Source of the DNA: Leptospira koniambonensis
GTDB taxonomy: Bacteria; Spirochaetota; Leptospiria; Leptospirales; Leptospiraceae
NCBI RefSeq assembly: GCF_004769555.1
Contig: NZ_RQFY01000001.1
Coordinates: forward strand, 124,001-188,000
Length of the DNA stretch: 64,000 nt
Direction of reading: 5' to 3'
Part shown: one piece after another, positions 37,936 to 45,614 of the stretch
Numbering within the stretch: position 1 is the stretch's first letter
Layout: every line of letters begins with the position of its first letter
Position numbers and translations under genes: made by a program
The notes under the pieces: generated by a model
What the model saw: only the letters and a program-made list of their open reading frames with translations
The model's database searches: none
Told to the model about the DNA's origin: nothing

Positions 37936-38868
37936 CTATTCTTGGGCTTTTAAAATACGATTTAGAAGAGCTTCTTTGCCGGAGGCGTTTGCAGGTGGAA
38001 AACAATAAATTTTAGAAATTCCTAAACGATCACAATCTCTAAAGAATGAGTATAAATTTTTCATATACTCTGAGTTATTACGAAGGTCTAAAGCGAATTT
38101 CCAACCTCTGGTAAGACTTATGCCAATCGCAGCCGATTCTCTGTCTGGAGTTTGGCTTTCTGCAAAGATCACCTTTGCTTTAGGAGCATAATGTTTATAT
38201 TTCACTCCAGGACTCGATGGAGTATCGCCTTCTTTTAACTCAGTATAATCTTCTAGATCAGGAACATATTTTTGTAACTCTTCCCATCCAAAATATCCAG
38301 GACGGAGAAGTTTAGGTGGAGAAATTGAAAAATCCACAACGGTAGATTCTAAACCAATTTCAGGATCTGGACCTTTTAAGATGAGATCCACGAGTCCATC
38401 AAACTCAGAGATTGCATCATCCAATCTTGTGATAGAAGGCTGTCCTGAAAGATTTGCAGAAGGAGCAGAAACTGGTCCTCCAAAATAAGAAAGCATTTCT
38501 AAAGTTTTGGGATGAGAAGGAACTCTTACTGCAATCGTAGTCAGTCCAGTAGAAAAAACAGACTTATCCTTCTTCTTTAAGACCAAACTCAAGGCTCCAG
38601 GCATAAATTGCCTGATCAATATCCTAGCGCTTTCAGGAACTTCTCCAATATCAGGAATGAGAGCAGGATTCCCCAAATGAACAATGAGAGGATTATCCGC
38701 AGGGCGGTTTTTGATTTTATAAATTTCTAAACAAGAGGAAAGATTTCTGGAATCCGCACCAATACCATAAACAGTCTCGGTAGGAAATAAAACGATCCCT
38801 CCCTCTTTCAGCACTTTTGCTGCGAGAGAAGGATCTTCTGTGATGATTGTAATTTTATTTTTTGACAA
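37936..38868 (-). CDS. threonylcarbamoyl-AMP synthase (Sua5/YrdC type)
   Basis: The enzyme makes threonylcarbamoyl-AMP for the t6A37 modification of ANN-decoding tRNAs. The YrdC domain (about 15-200) has GGIVLFPTETVYGIGA, KNRPADNPLIVHL, FMPGALSLVL, VSAPSANLSGQP and LESTVVDF, and a Sua5 C-terminal extension contains SPGVKYKHYAP. It is therefore of Sua5 type (310 residues) rather than the short TsaC type. The TTG at 38868 is the only start giving the complete YrdC fold. It overlaps the end of the GH18 gene by 14 bases, so the two are cotranscribed. Confidence 0.92.
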   Translation of the reverse strand: MSKNKITIITEDPSLAAKVLKEGGIVLFPTETVYGIGADSRNLSSCLEIYKIKNRPADNPLIVHLGNPALIPDIGEVPESARILIRQFMPGALSLVLKKKDKSVFSTGLTTIAVRVPSHPKTLEMLSYFGGPVSAPSANLSGQPSITRLDDAISEFDGLVDLILKGPDPEIGLESTVVDFSISPPKLLRPGYFGWEELQKYVPDLEDYTELKEGDTPSSPGVKYKHYAPKAKVIFAESQTPDRESAAIGISLTRGWKFALDLRNNSEYMKNLYSFFRDCDRLGISKIYCFPPANASGKEALLNRILKAQE

Positions 38869-40441
38869 GATCCTGAGTATTCTTGGCTTCTTCCTGACCT
38901 TCTTCCGGAGGAGCTTGTTTTACATCCGGAGTTGGAGTTACAGGCTCTTTCGCTTTTGGAACTGGTGGAAGTTTATTCGTTACAAGCAATTCTAGGTAAT
39001 CATTGATCCCTGGATCGTTATCCTTTAATAATTGCCAGAAAGAGAATCCACCAATATCATAAGATCTTAATAAAGTCATTTTTTCTTCGAAAGCTTTTCT
39101 GTTCATGAAGAATGCAACACGGTCACAACCTTCTGACTTATACCAGATACTAGGATCTTCGTAAGTTTTACCTTGGTGAACCCAACTGAACTTGGAAAGA
39201 TTTGTCCAAGAATCAGAGTTCTTATTATCTGCTAAAACTTGTGTGATATTCGTAGGCTGTTTGGTCACACCAAGTTGTTGGCGTTTTAATGCGTCTGACC
39301 AATATACTGCCTTGATCTTTGCATTACAATTTAGAGCCCAATCATATCCGTAAGTCGGGATTGCCATATATAATTTTTTAGCAGGAACTCTTTCTTTTGC
39401 GTAAGTGATAATATTTCTGATCCAAACGTTTGGAGCCTGAGGTCCAGGTCCTGGGTTTCTATACTTACGAGGATGAAGTTCGTAAGCCATCACCTTTACA
39501 CGGTCTGCATGTTTTGCTAAGAAAGCGTAATCGTGGGTCATTGGACCTCTCCAATTCTCAGCAAAATCCATATTAATTTTTTCTTTTAGACCCTTACATG
39601 CTTTTAGACCGGATTTTTTAGCCGCAGTTTTAGGGTGAACAGCTACAGAAAGAAGTTTTCCACGTTTGTGGATCTCTTTGGAGAGAATAACGATGAACTC
39701 TTCAAACTTCTCTTTTTTCTCGCAGCTCATTCCTTCGTAATCAATATCAATACCATCGAAATTGTAAGTATCTACTTCATATAGAATGTTCTGGATATGT
39801 TTGTCTCTGATATCATTACGTCCGTTCAGACCAATGTTTTCAGAAATTTTCTCATTCTTATTTTCCCAACGGAAGATAGTAGGAATGATCTTAACTTTTG
39901 GATTTAAAGATTTAAGTTCTGCAACACGAGCGTGTTTTTGAGCAGATCCCCAAAGAGAATAAAGATCTCCGTTATTTGTCTCTCTTCCTTTGAATCCATA
40001 GATAAATGGATGGATCTCATTATAAAGATGAACAGTATGTTTCATCGCTTCATAGTCTGAGAACCAGGTAGAAGCTCTAAAAGCAGGATCATCTTCGATT
40101 TCAGACTCAGAAGAACTTACTGTGCCTGAAGTCCCATCAGATTCGGAAGAAGGACTGTTGGAATTCCACCATTTCTTCCAAGATTCCCATGCTCCTTCTG
40201 TAGGAGCCAGGTCTGATTTGAGAGTAGTATTTTGGAATGCTACCTGCTCTGTTCCTGTTTGGACAGAAGCAGTTTTAGGATCTGCCTTTAAGGCTTGGAG
40301 TCCTAGATAAAAAGAAATTCCGGAAAGTAAAACCCAAGTCAGGCTCACTAGGCTTGTTTGCCATAGAGGCTGCTTTTTAGGTTGGTAAGGGACTGGGCGG
40401 ATCAAGTCCTCTGGGGTGTAAGGTTCATCGTTTGGATTCAT
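38855..40441 (-). CDS. membrane-anchored glycoside hydrolase family 18 protein
   Basis: The 528-residue protein has a cytoplasmic N-terminus, one membrane helix (about 29-50), a low-complexity Ser/Glu/Asp-rich linker (about 55-125) and a GH18 domain (about 130-490). The GH18 catalytic motif DxxDxDxE is intact as FDGIDIDYEG (about residues 224-233), with Glu as acid. Pro-rich residues follow at the C-terminus. The catalytic domain must lie in the periplasm. The fold is close to YaaH-type cortex/peptidoglycan hydrolases and chitinases, so peptidoglycan or a related glycan is the likely substrate. It is translationally coupled with the Sua5-type gene, which has no obvious functional link. Confidence 0.9.
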   Translation of the reverse strand: MNPNDEPYTPEDLIRPVPYQPKKQPLWQTSLVSLTWVLLSGISFYLGLQALKADPKTASVQTGTEQVAFQNTTLKSDLAPTEGAWESWKKWWNSNSPSSESDGTSGTVSSSESEIEDDPAFRASTWFSDYEAMKHTVHLYNEIHPFIYGFKGRETNNGDLYSLWGSAQKHARVAELKSLNPKVKIIPTIFRWENKNEKISENIGLNGRNDIRDKHIQNILYEVDTYNFDGIDIDYEGMSCEKKEKFEEFIVILSKEIHKRGKLLSVAVHPKTAAKKSGLKACKGLKEKINMDFAENWRGPMTHDYAFLAKHADRVKVMAYELHPRKYRNPGPGPQAPNVWIRNIITYAKERVPAKKLYMAIPTYGYDWALNCNAKIKAVYWSDALKRQQLGVTKQPTNITQVLADNKNSDSWTNLSKFSWVHQGKTYEDPSIWYKSEGCDRVAFFMNRKAFEEKMTLLRSYDIGGFSFWQLLKDNDPGINDYLELLVTNKLPPVPKAKEPVTPTPDVKQAPPEEGQEEAKNTQDLVKK

Positions 40442-40592
40442 TTGAGCTCTATATATTTATCGAATCGCGGAGGCCAAAAGTAAAGCACCGACTGTCTTCC
40501 AGTGATTTATAGGTAGTCTACCTGTCAAACGTTTGTGGGATTCTGTCTGTTCTTTGATTGACAGAGACTTAATTCGCAAGATTTTTCCTCAG

Positions 40593-41306
40593 ATGCAATT
40601 TCACCGGCCTTTCAAACTATTTTTCGTTTTAGGTTCTATCTTCATAACCTTCCTTTTGATGGCAGAGGTGACTGGCTCTAAATGGTTCCAAGTTACGATA
40701 GGAAGTAACGCGCTGACCATGACCTTGGGTGTGATCCCTTTCCCGATCACATTTATCGTAACGGACCTTTTGAATGAGTATTATGGAAGAAGAGGTGTTC
40801 GATACCTAACCCTAGTTGGAATGGTTATGATCGTTTTGGCATTCTTTCTTCTTCAATTGGACATGGCTATTCCCGCAGCAGGAAATTCTCCCGTGGATGA
40901 CCATTCCTTTCAGGTGGTATTCTTTAATACAGGACAAGTAATCACTGGTTCTATCGTAGCCTACCTGATCGGGCAGCTTGTGGACATCCAAGTCTTTCAT
41001 TTGATCCGCAAAAAGACCAAAAACAAACTCCTTTGGTTGAGAGCTACAGGTTCTACAATCTTCTCCCAGCTTTTGGATTCTTATGTCGTTATCTTTGTGG
41101 CTTACTGGGGAACTTACGAATTCCAAACTCTCAATTCTATCTCTTATACAAACTTCTTCTATAAGATCTTTATTGCGATCGGGATCACTCCTTTGATCTA
41201 TCTAGCTCATTACTGGATTGAAAAGTATTTAGGAGAAGATGCCCACAAAATGGCAGAGGCGGCTCTCAAAGAAGGAAAAGAAGAAGTTCAGCCATATCCA
41301 GGTTAA
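40593..41306 (+). CDS. queuosine precursor transporter-like membrane protein (VUT/YhhQ)
   Basis: The 237-residue protein has about six membrane helices and belongs to the YhhQ/VUT family. Its conserved segments are LLMAEVTGSKWFQV, LGVIPFPITFIVTDLLNEYYGRRGVR, IAYLIGQLVDIQVF, LLWLRATGSTIFSQLLDS and ITPLIYLAH. Family members import preQ0 or preQ1, which are precursors of queuosine in tRNA. The frame is open from a TTG at 40533, but the N-terminal 20 residues are poor, so I placed the start at the ATG at 40593. A TTGACA (40558-40563) further upstream could be part of the promoter, in which case the leader is very short. Confidence 0.87.
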   Translation: MQFHRPFKLFFVLGSIFITFLLMAEVTGSKWFQVTIGSNALTMTLGVIPFPITFIVTDLLNEYYGRRGVRYLTLVGMVMIVLAFFLLQLDMAIPAAGNSPVDDHSFQVVFFNTGQVITGSIVAYLIGQLVDIQVFHLIRKKTKNKLLWLRATGSTIFSQLLDSYVVIFVAYWGTYEFQTLNSISYTNFFYKIFIAIGITPLIYLAHYWIEKYLGEDAHKMAEAALKEGKEEVQPYPG

Positions 41307-41311
41307 TGGTT

Positions 41312-41442
41312 CACACAGAGATCACGGAGCACACAAAGATTTCGAGAATAATATTAAATATCTTCTTCCCTTTGCGGCTTCGCGTGAAAATAACAATAAG
41401 GAAGATATTTTGGGATTACGCAAAGGCGCTAAGACCGCTAAG
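41312..41442. repeat. dispersed palindromic repeat, copy D (compound)
   Basis: Three arms follow each other: 41312-41338 (begins CACACAGAGATCACGGAG), 41370-41386 and 41418-41442 (begins ACGCAAAGGCGCTAAG). The middle arm is identical over 17 bases to 10940-10956 of copy A, and CGCAAAGGCGC is shared with the first arm of copy A. It lies between convergent VUT-type and VOC genes. Confidence 0.75.
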
Positions 41443-41446
41443 GATA

Positions 41447-41788
41447 CTAATACCAATATAGCCAAATCCGGTTTTTCCAAGTGTCTAGATAAGAAGAATA
41501 CTTTTCGGTCCCGGATTCCTTCTCGAAACCGGCGCTCAAAAGTTGCGTTTCGAAAGATTCGACCTTGGCCCTTTCGATCTTCCAAACCAAAGTTCCTGGA
41601 GTTACAGGGCATTCTTCTGTTTCTTTGCTAAAGATAACTCTTTGATTATCGGAAAATAGAAGTTCCGCATGACCGGGACTCGCGACCTGGACTTCTCCAC
41701 CGAAAAGATCTGAGTAAAGTTTGGCAGACTTAGAACAATCTTCTGATTTTAAACTGGCTCCATAGAAACTGAGAGAGTCTTTCTGCAT
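41447..41788 (-). CDS. VOC superfamily protein
   Basis: The 113-residue protein has the paired beta-alpha-beta-beta-beta layout of vicinal oxygen chelate proteins (glyoxalase, bleomycin-resistance, dioxygenase). The beginning SFYGASLKSEDCSKSAKLYSDLFGGEVQ, the mid-strand HAELLFSDNQRVIF and the end SYLDTWKNRIWLYWY follow the family. A metal-binding Glu/His set cannot be assigned with confidence. It is soluble and seems to be a single unit facing the repeat copy D. Its substrate is not predictable. Confidence 0.75.
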   Translation of the reverse strand: MQKDSLSFYGASLKSEDCSKSAKLYSDLFGGEVQVASPGHAELLFSDNQRVIFSKETEECPVTPGTLVWKIERAKVESFETQLLSAGFEKESGTEKYSSYLDTWKNRIWLYWY

Positions 41789-41887
41789 AATCTAAGTCTA
41801 ACCTCCGAAAGCTTTAAACCCGGTATTTATTAGGTTTACGGCCCGATTCAGACTATAATTTTGGAGTTAGGGAAGTTTTCCAAGCAT

Positions 41888-43405
41888 ATGAACTCAAATT
41901 TGGATTTTGTTCGGATTTTCGATACCACTCTCCGCGACGGAGAACAATGCCCGGGTGCTGCAATGAGCGAGAATGAGAAGATAGAGATCGCACTCCAACT
42001 CGCTAAAATGAATGTGGATGTGATCGAAGCAGGTTTCCCGGTTTCTTCTCCAGTCCAATTCCAAGCAGTCCAAAGAATTTCCAGAGAGATAGAAGGCCCA
42101 ATTATCGCGGCACTCGCAAGAGCAGTTCGTCCAGACTTAGAAGCTGCAGCAAAAGCAATCATCCCCGCTAAAAAAAGAAGAATTCATACTTTTATCGCAT
42201 CTTCCCCCATTCATATGAAATTCAAACTAGGCAAAGATCCTGCTGAAGTTTTGAAAATGGCTGTGGAAGCTGTCAAGATCTGCAGAGACCATGTAGACGA
42301 TGTGGAATTTTCTCCAGAAGATGCAACTCGTTCAGAGCCAGAGTTCCTAAGAGAACTTTGTGAAGCAGTGATCGAAGCTGGTGCTACCACAATCAATATC
42401 CCGGACACTGTAGGATATACAACACCGTACGAGTATGGAGAATTATTCAAATTTTTGATCCAAAATGTGAAAGGAAGTGAGAAAGCAATCTTCTCCGCGC
42501 ATTGCCATAATGATCTAGGACTTGCAACTTCCAATAGCCTTGCTGCAATTTTAAACGGAGCAAGACAGATTGAATGTACTGTAAACGGTATCGGAGAAAG
42601 AGCTGGCAATACCGCAATGGAAGAAGTGGTAATGGCGCTTCGTACACGTAAGGACAAATTCGGATTACAAACCAGGATCCAAACGGAAGAAATTGCAAAG
42701 GCTTCTTATCTAGTAAAAACAATCACTGGAATGGTGGTACAACCTAATAAAGCGGTTGTAGGTGCAAACGCATTTGCTCATGAATCAGGAATCCACCAAG
42801 ACGGTGTTTTGAAAAATAGAGAAACCTATGAGATCATGACTCCAGAAAGTGTTGGGATCCAATCCAACAGAATGGTACTCGGAAGACATAGCGGAAGAGC
42901 TGGTTTCAAAGATCGGATCGTTCGTTTAGGATTCAGCCCTCACGCAGAAGAATTAGAAGCCGCATACCAAAGATTTTTAGAGATCGCAGATCGTAAAAAA
43001 GAAATTTTCGATGAGGATATTCGCGCACTATTTGCAGATGAATCCAGAAAATCTTCCAAAGATAAATTTGTATTAGAAAGTTTTCATGTAACTACAGGAA
43101 CTAAGAGCACACCTACTGCAAGTATCCGACTTTCTATCGAGGGAAATCTAAAAGAAGAATCCGCAACTGGTGACGGTCCAGTAGATTCTATCTTCAAAGC
43201 AATCCAGAAAGCAACTATCTCCGACGTAGAACTCATTAAGCTCGTAATCTCTCCGGTAACAGAAGGACAAGACGCTTTGGCAGAAGCTTCCGTTACTTTA
43301 GAAAAACATGGAGAAAGAGTCGTAGGAAAAGCAAGCTCCACTGATATTATTGAGGCTTGTTCTCAAGCATATATCTCTGCATTAAATCGTTTTTCTATGA
43401 ATTGA
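41888..43405 (+). CDS. leuA: 2-isopropylmalate synthase
   Basis: The enzyme condenses acetyl-CoA with 2-oxoisovalerate in the first committed step of leucine synthesis. The HMGL-like TIM barrel starts FVRIFDTTLRDGEQCPG, with VIEAGFPVSS, FSAHCHNDLGLATSNSLAA and VGANAFAHESGIHQDG following. The C-terminal leucine-sensing regulatory domain (about 390-500) is complete. A TTG nine codons upstream is in frame, but the ATG at 41888 gives the conserved short N-terminus (505 residues). It is not a citramalate synthase, whose sequence starts differently in Leptospira. No other leu gene is adjacent. An extended gap of 130 bases separates it from the 2,4-dienoyl-CoA-reductase-like gene. Confidence 0.94.
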   Translation: MNSNLDFVRIFDTTLRDGEQCPGAAMSENEKIEIALQLAKMNVDVIEAGFPVSSPVQFQAVQRISREIEGPIIAALARAVRPDLEAAAKAIIPAKKRRIHTFIASSPIHMKFKLGKDPAEVLKMAVEAVKICRDHVDDVEFSPEDATRSEPEFLRELCEAVIEAGATTINIPDTVGYTTPYEYGELFKFLIQNVKGSEKAIFSAHCHNDLGLATSNSLAAILNGARQIECTVNGIGERAGNTAMEEVVMALRTRKDKFGLQTRIQTEEIAKASYLVKTITGMVVQPNKAVVGANAFAHESGIHQDGVLKNRETYEIMTPESVGIQSNRMVLGRHSGRAGFKDRIVRLGFSPHAEELEAAYQRFLEIADRKKEIFDEDIRALFADESRKSSKDKFVLESFHVTTGTKSTPTASIRLSIEGNLKEESATGDGPVDSIFKAIQKATISDVELIKLVISPVTEGQDALAEASVTLEKHGERVVGKASSTDIIEACSQAYISALNRFSMN

Positions 43406-43492
43406 AATTTTTGCCGAATCATGTTCGGTATCTATTTTCAAATTTCCTAGAAAAACCGTTGCCTTTTCCAAATTCCGGTAAAATCCTTTCTC

Positions 43493-43512
43493 AGTAGAAC
43501 GACTGTTCTACT
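43493..43512. promoter_or_regulatory. palindromic operator before dienoyl-CoA-reductase-like gene
   Basis: AGTAGAAC (43493-43500) and GTTCTACT (43505-43512) are perfect reverse complements separated by GACT. It lies 26 bases before the start codon. The GAAC-N4-GTTC core is typical of TetR-family sites in fatty-acid regulation, but no regulator gene is nearby, so the binder is unknown. Confidence 0.5.
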
Positions 43513-43538
43513 CAAATAAAAAGAAAGGTGAACTGCGA

Positions 43539-45563
43539 ATGTCTTCTTTAGATATTTCCCCAATCTTTCGCCCGATAGAGATCGGAGCCGAAACTATTCC
43601 TAATCGTATTATCATGGGATCCATGCACTTGGGTTTGGAAGGAATGCCCAAAACTGCAGATAGAATGGCTGCATTCTATGGCAAAAGATTCGAAGGTGGA
43701 GTTGGGCTCATTACCACCGGAGGAATTTCGGTGAATGCAGAAGGAAAAGGTTCCAATATATTTTTCGATTTCCAAAAGGAAGAAGACTGCCAAGAACTTG
43801 AAAAAGTCGCATCCGTTCTCAAGCCGATGGGAATTTTCTGCGCACAATTATTCCATGCAGGAAGATATGCCTACCACAGAGAACTTGTAGGACCTTCTGC
43901 GCTACGCGCACCTATCAATCGATTCATACCAAAAGAACTTTCTACAGAAGATGCTTGGAGAACCATTCGTGATTTTGGATCTTCCGCATTACGTGCTAAA
44001 CAAGTGGGTTTTAGAGCAGTAGAAGTTATGGCCTCAGAAGGATATTTGGTAAACCAATTCTTCTCCGAAGTAACAAACAAAAGATCCGATGAATTCGGTG
44101 GTTCTCCTGAAAACCGCAGAAGATTTGCAATCGAGACGATGAAAGAAGTCCGCAAACAAGTAGGGCCAGGATTTCCTGTTATCGTAAGAATGTCAGGGAT
44201 TGATTTGATCCCAGGCAACCCAACCTTCGAAGAAGTAATTTCTCTTGCTAAAGAATTAAAAGAAGCAGGAGCAGATGCATTGAATATCGGGATCGGTTGG
44301 CATGAATCTAGAATTCCTACTATTTCTCAATTAGTCCCAAGAGGAGCTTGGGCAAAGATCGCAGGTAAAATAAAAACATCCGTTCCAGGAATTCCAATCA
44401 TTGCTTCTAATAGGATCAATATGCCGGAAACAATCATCCAAGTATTGAATGCTGGAGAAGCGGACATCGTGAGTATGGCAAGACCATTCTTAGCAGACGC
44501 AGAAATCGTAAATAAGATCAAAGAAAACCAAACTGAAAGAGTCAATACATGTGTGGCATGTAACCAGGCCTGTTTGGATCATACTTTCAAAGAAGAAATG
44601 GTTTCTTGTTTGGTAAACCCTTCTGCAAATAGAGAGCTGGACTGGAAATCTCTTCCTCAGGCAAAAAGACAAAGAGTTGTAGTAGTTGGTTCCGGTCCTG
44701 GAGGAATGGAATCTGCAAGAGTTGCCGCTTTACGTGGCCACGAAGTAATTCTTTTAGAAGCTTCTGGAAAATTAGGAGGCCAATTAAATTTGGCTGCAGC
44801 TATTCCAGGTAAATTCGAATTTTTTGAAACGATCCGCTATTTCAAAAACGAACTTCCTCGTTTAAAAGTAGATATTCGTCTGAATACAAAAGCAGATCTG
44901 AAACTATTGGATGATCTGAAACCGGATGCAGTGATATTTGCAACTGGAGTTCTTCCTAGAAACCTGAACCTTCCTGGTTTAGAAAAAAAGCCGCATGCAA
45001 GTTATGTTGAGTTCCTAAATGGGACATTCAAGGCAGGTTCCAAAGTTGCTATCATCGGCGGCGGAGGGATCGGCGTGGACGTGGCTCATAAGCTTACCGA
45101 AGAGAAGGACCCGGATATTCCTACCTATTTCGAAAAGTATAATGTGAACTCTTATACACAAGCTGTGATCCAACCAGAAACCGCTCACAGAAAAGTTTCC
45201 ATTCTCAGAAGAAATGGAAAAGTAGGAGCAGGTCTTGGTGCTACAACCTCTTGGGCACTTCTACAAGAATTACAATCCAAGGGTGTAGATTTCCTTTCTT
45301 CTCTTACCTATAAAGAAGTAACTGATAAAGGTCTTGTAATAGAAACCAAAAAGGAAGGAGCAAAAGTTTTAGAATGTGATTCTATCATTCTTTGCGCCGG
45401 ACAAACAAGTGATGCTTCTTTATATGAAACATTCAGCAAAGAAAGAAGTAATATTCCTTCTTATCTGATAGGTGGAGCAAAGGACGCTTCTGGCATAGAT
45501 GCTAAACGTGCTATGTTAGAAGGTTATTTAGCAGCGTCCAAGATAGGAACAGAACAAAACTAA
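43539..45563 (+). CDS. 2,4-dienoyl-CoA reductase-like NADH:flavin oxidoreductase
   Basis: The 674-residue enzyme has three parts. An FMN-binding TIM barrel (about 5-340, beginning SPIFRPIEIGAETIPNRI) contains SEGYLVNQFFSEVTNKRSDEFGG. An iron-sulfur cluster motif is formed by CVACNQACL and VSCLVNP (about 340-367). A FAD/NAD(P)H domain starts with VVVVGSGPGGMESARVAALRG (about 383). This is the layout of FadH (2,4-dienoyl-CoA reductase) and trimethylamine dehydrogenase relatives. In Leptospira, which grow on fatty acids, FadH function in beta-oxidation of unsaturated chains is likely. An operator-like palindrome lies just upstream. No other beta-oxidation genes are adjacent. Confidence 0.9.
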   Translation: MSSLDISPIFRPIEIGAETIPNRIIMGSMHLGLEGMPKTADRMAAFYGKRFEGGVGLITTGGISVNAEGKGSNIFFDFQKEEDCQELEKVASVLKPMGIFCAQLFHAGRYAYHRELVGPSALRAPINRFIPKELSTEDAWRTIRDFGSSALRAKQVGFRAVEVMASEGYLVNQFFSEVTNKRSDEFGGSPENRRRFAIETMKEVRKQVGPGFPVIVRMSGIDLIPGNPTFEEVISLAKELKEAGADALNIGIGWHESRIPTISQLVPRGAWAKIAGKIKTSVPGIPIIASNRINMPETIIQVLNAGEADIVSMARPFLADAEIVNKIKENQTERVNTCVACNQACLDHTFKEEMVSCLVNPSANRELDWKSLPQAKRQRVVVVGSGPGGMESARVAALRGHEVILLEASGKLGGQLNLAAAIPGKFEFFETIRYFKNELPRLKVDIRLNTKADLKLLDDLKPDAVIFATGVLPRNLNLPGLEKKPHASYVEFLNGTFKAGSKVAIIGGGGIGVDVAHKLTEEKDPDIPTYFEKYNVNSYTQAVIQPETAHRKVSILRRNGKVGAGLGATTSWALLQELQSKGVDFLSSLTYKEVTDKGLVIETKKEGAKVLECDSIILCAGQTSDASLYETFSKERSNIPSYLIGGAKDASGIDAKRAMLEGYLAASKIGTEQN

Positions 45564-45614
45564 AAAAGTACAATCGGTTAGATAGATTTCATACCCGCTT
45601 TCTCGGAGGCAGGT

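Noticed and set aside
40442..40592. preQ1 riboswitch before the queuosine-precursor-transporter-like gene
   Set aside because: I see no preQ1-type hairpin with its A-rich tail in the leader.
41239..41631. Plus-strand open frame across repeat copy D and the VOC gene
   Set aside because: It translates the repeat and the antisense of the VOC gene; the composition is basic and unlike neighbouring proteins.
43406..43440. Short hairpin CCGAA/TTCGG after leuA as terminator
   Set aside because: The stem is only five or six base pairs and the U-tract is poor; not strong enough to list as a feature.
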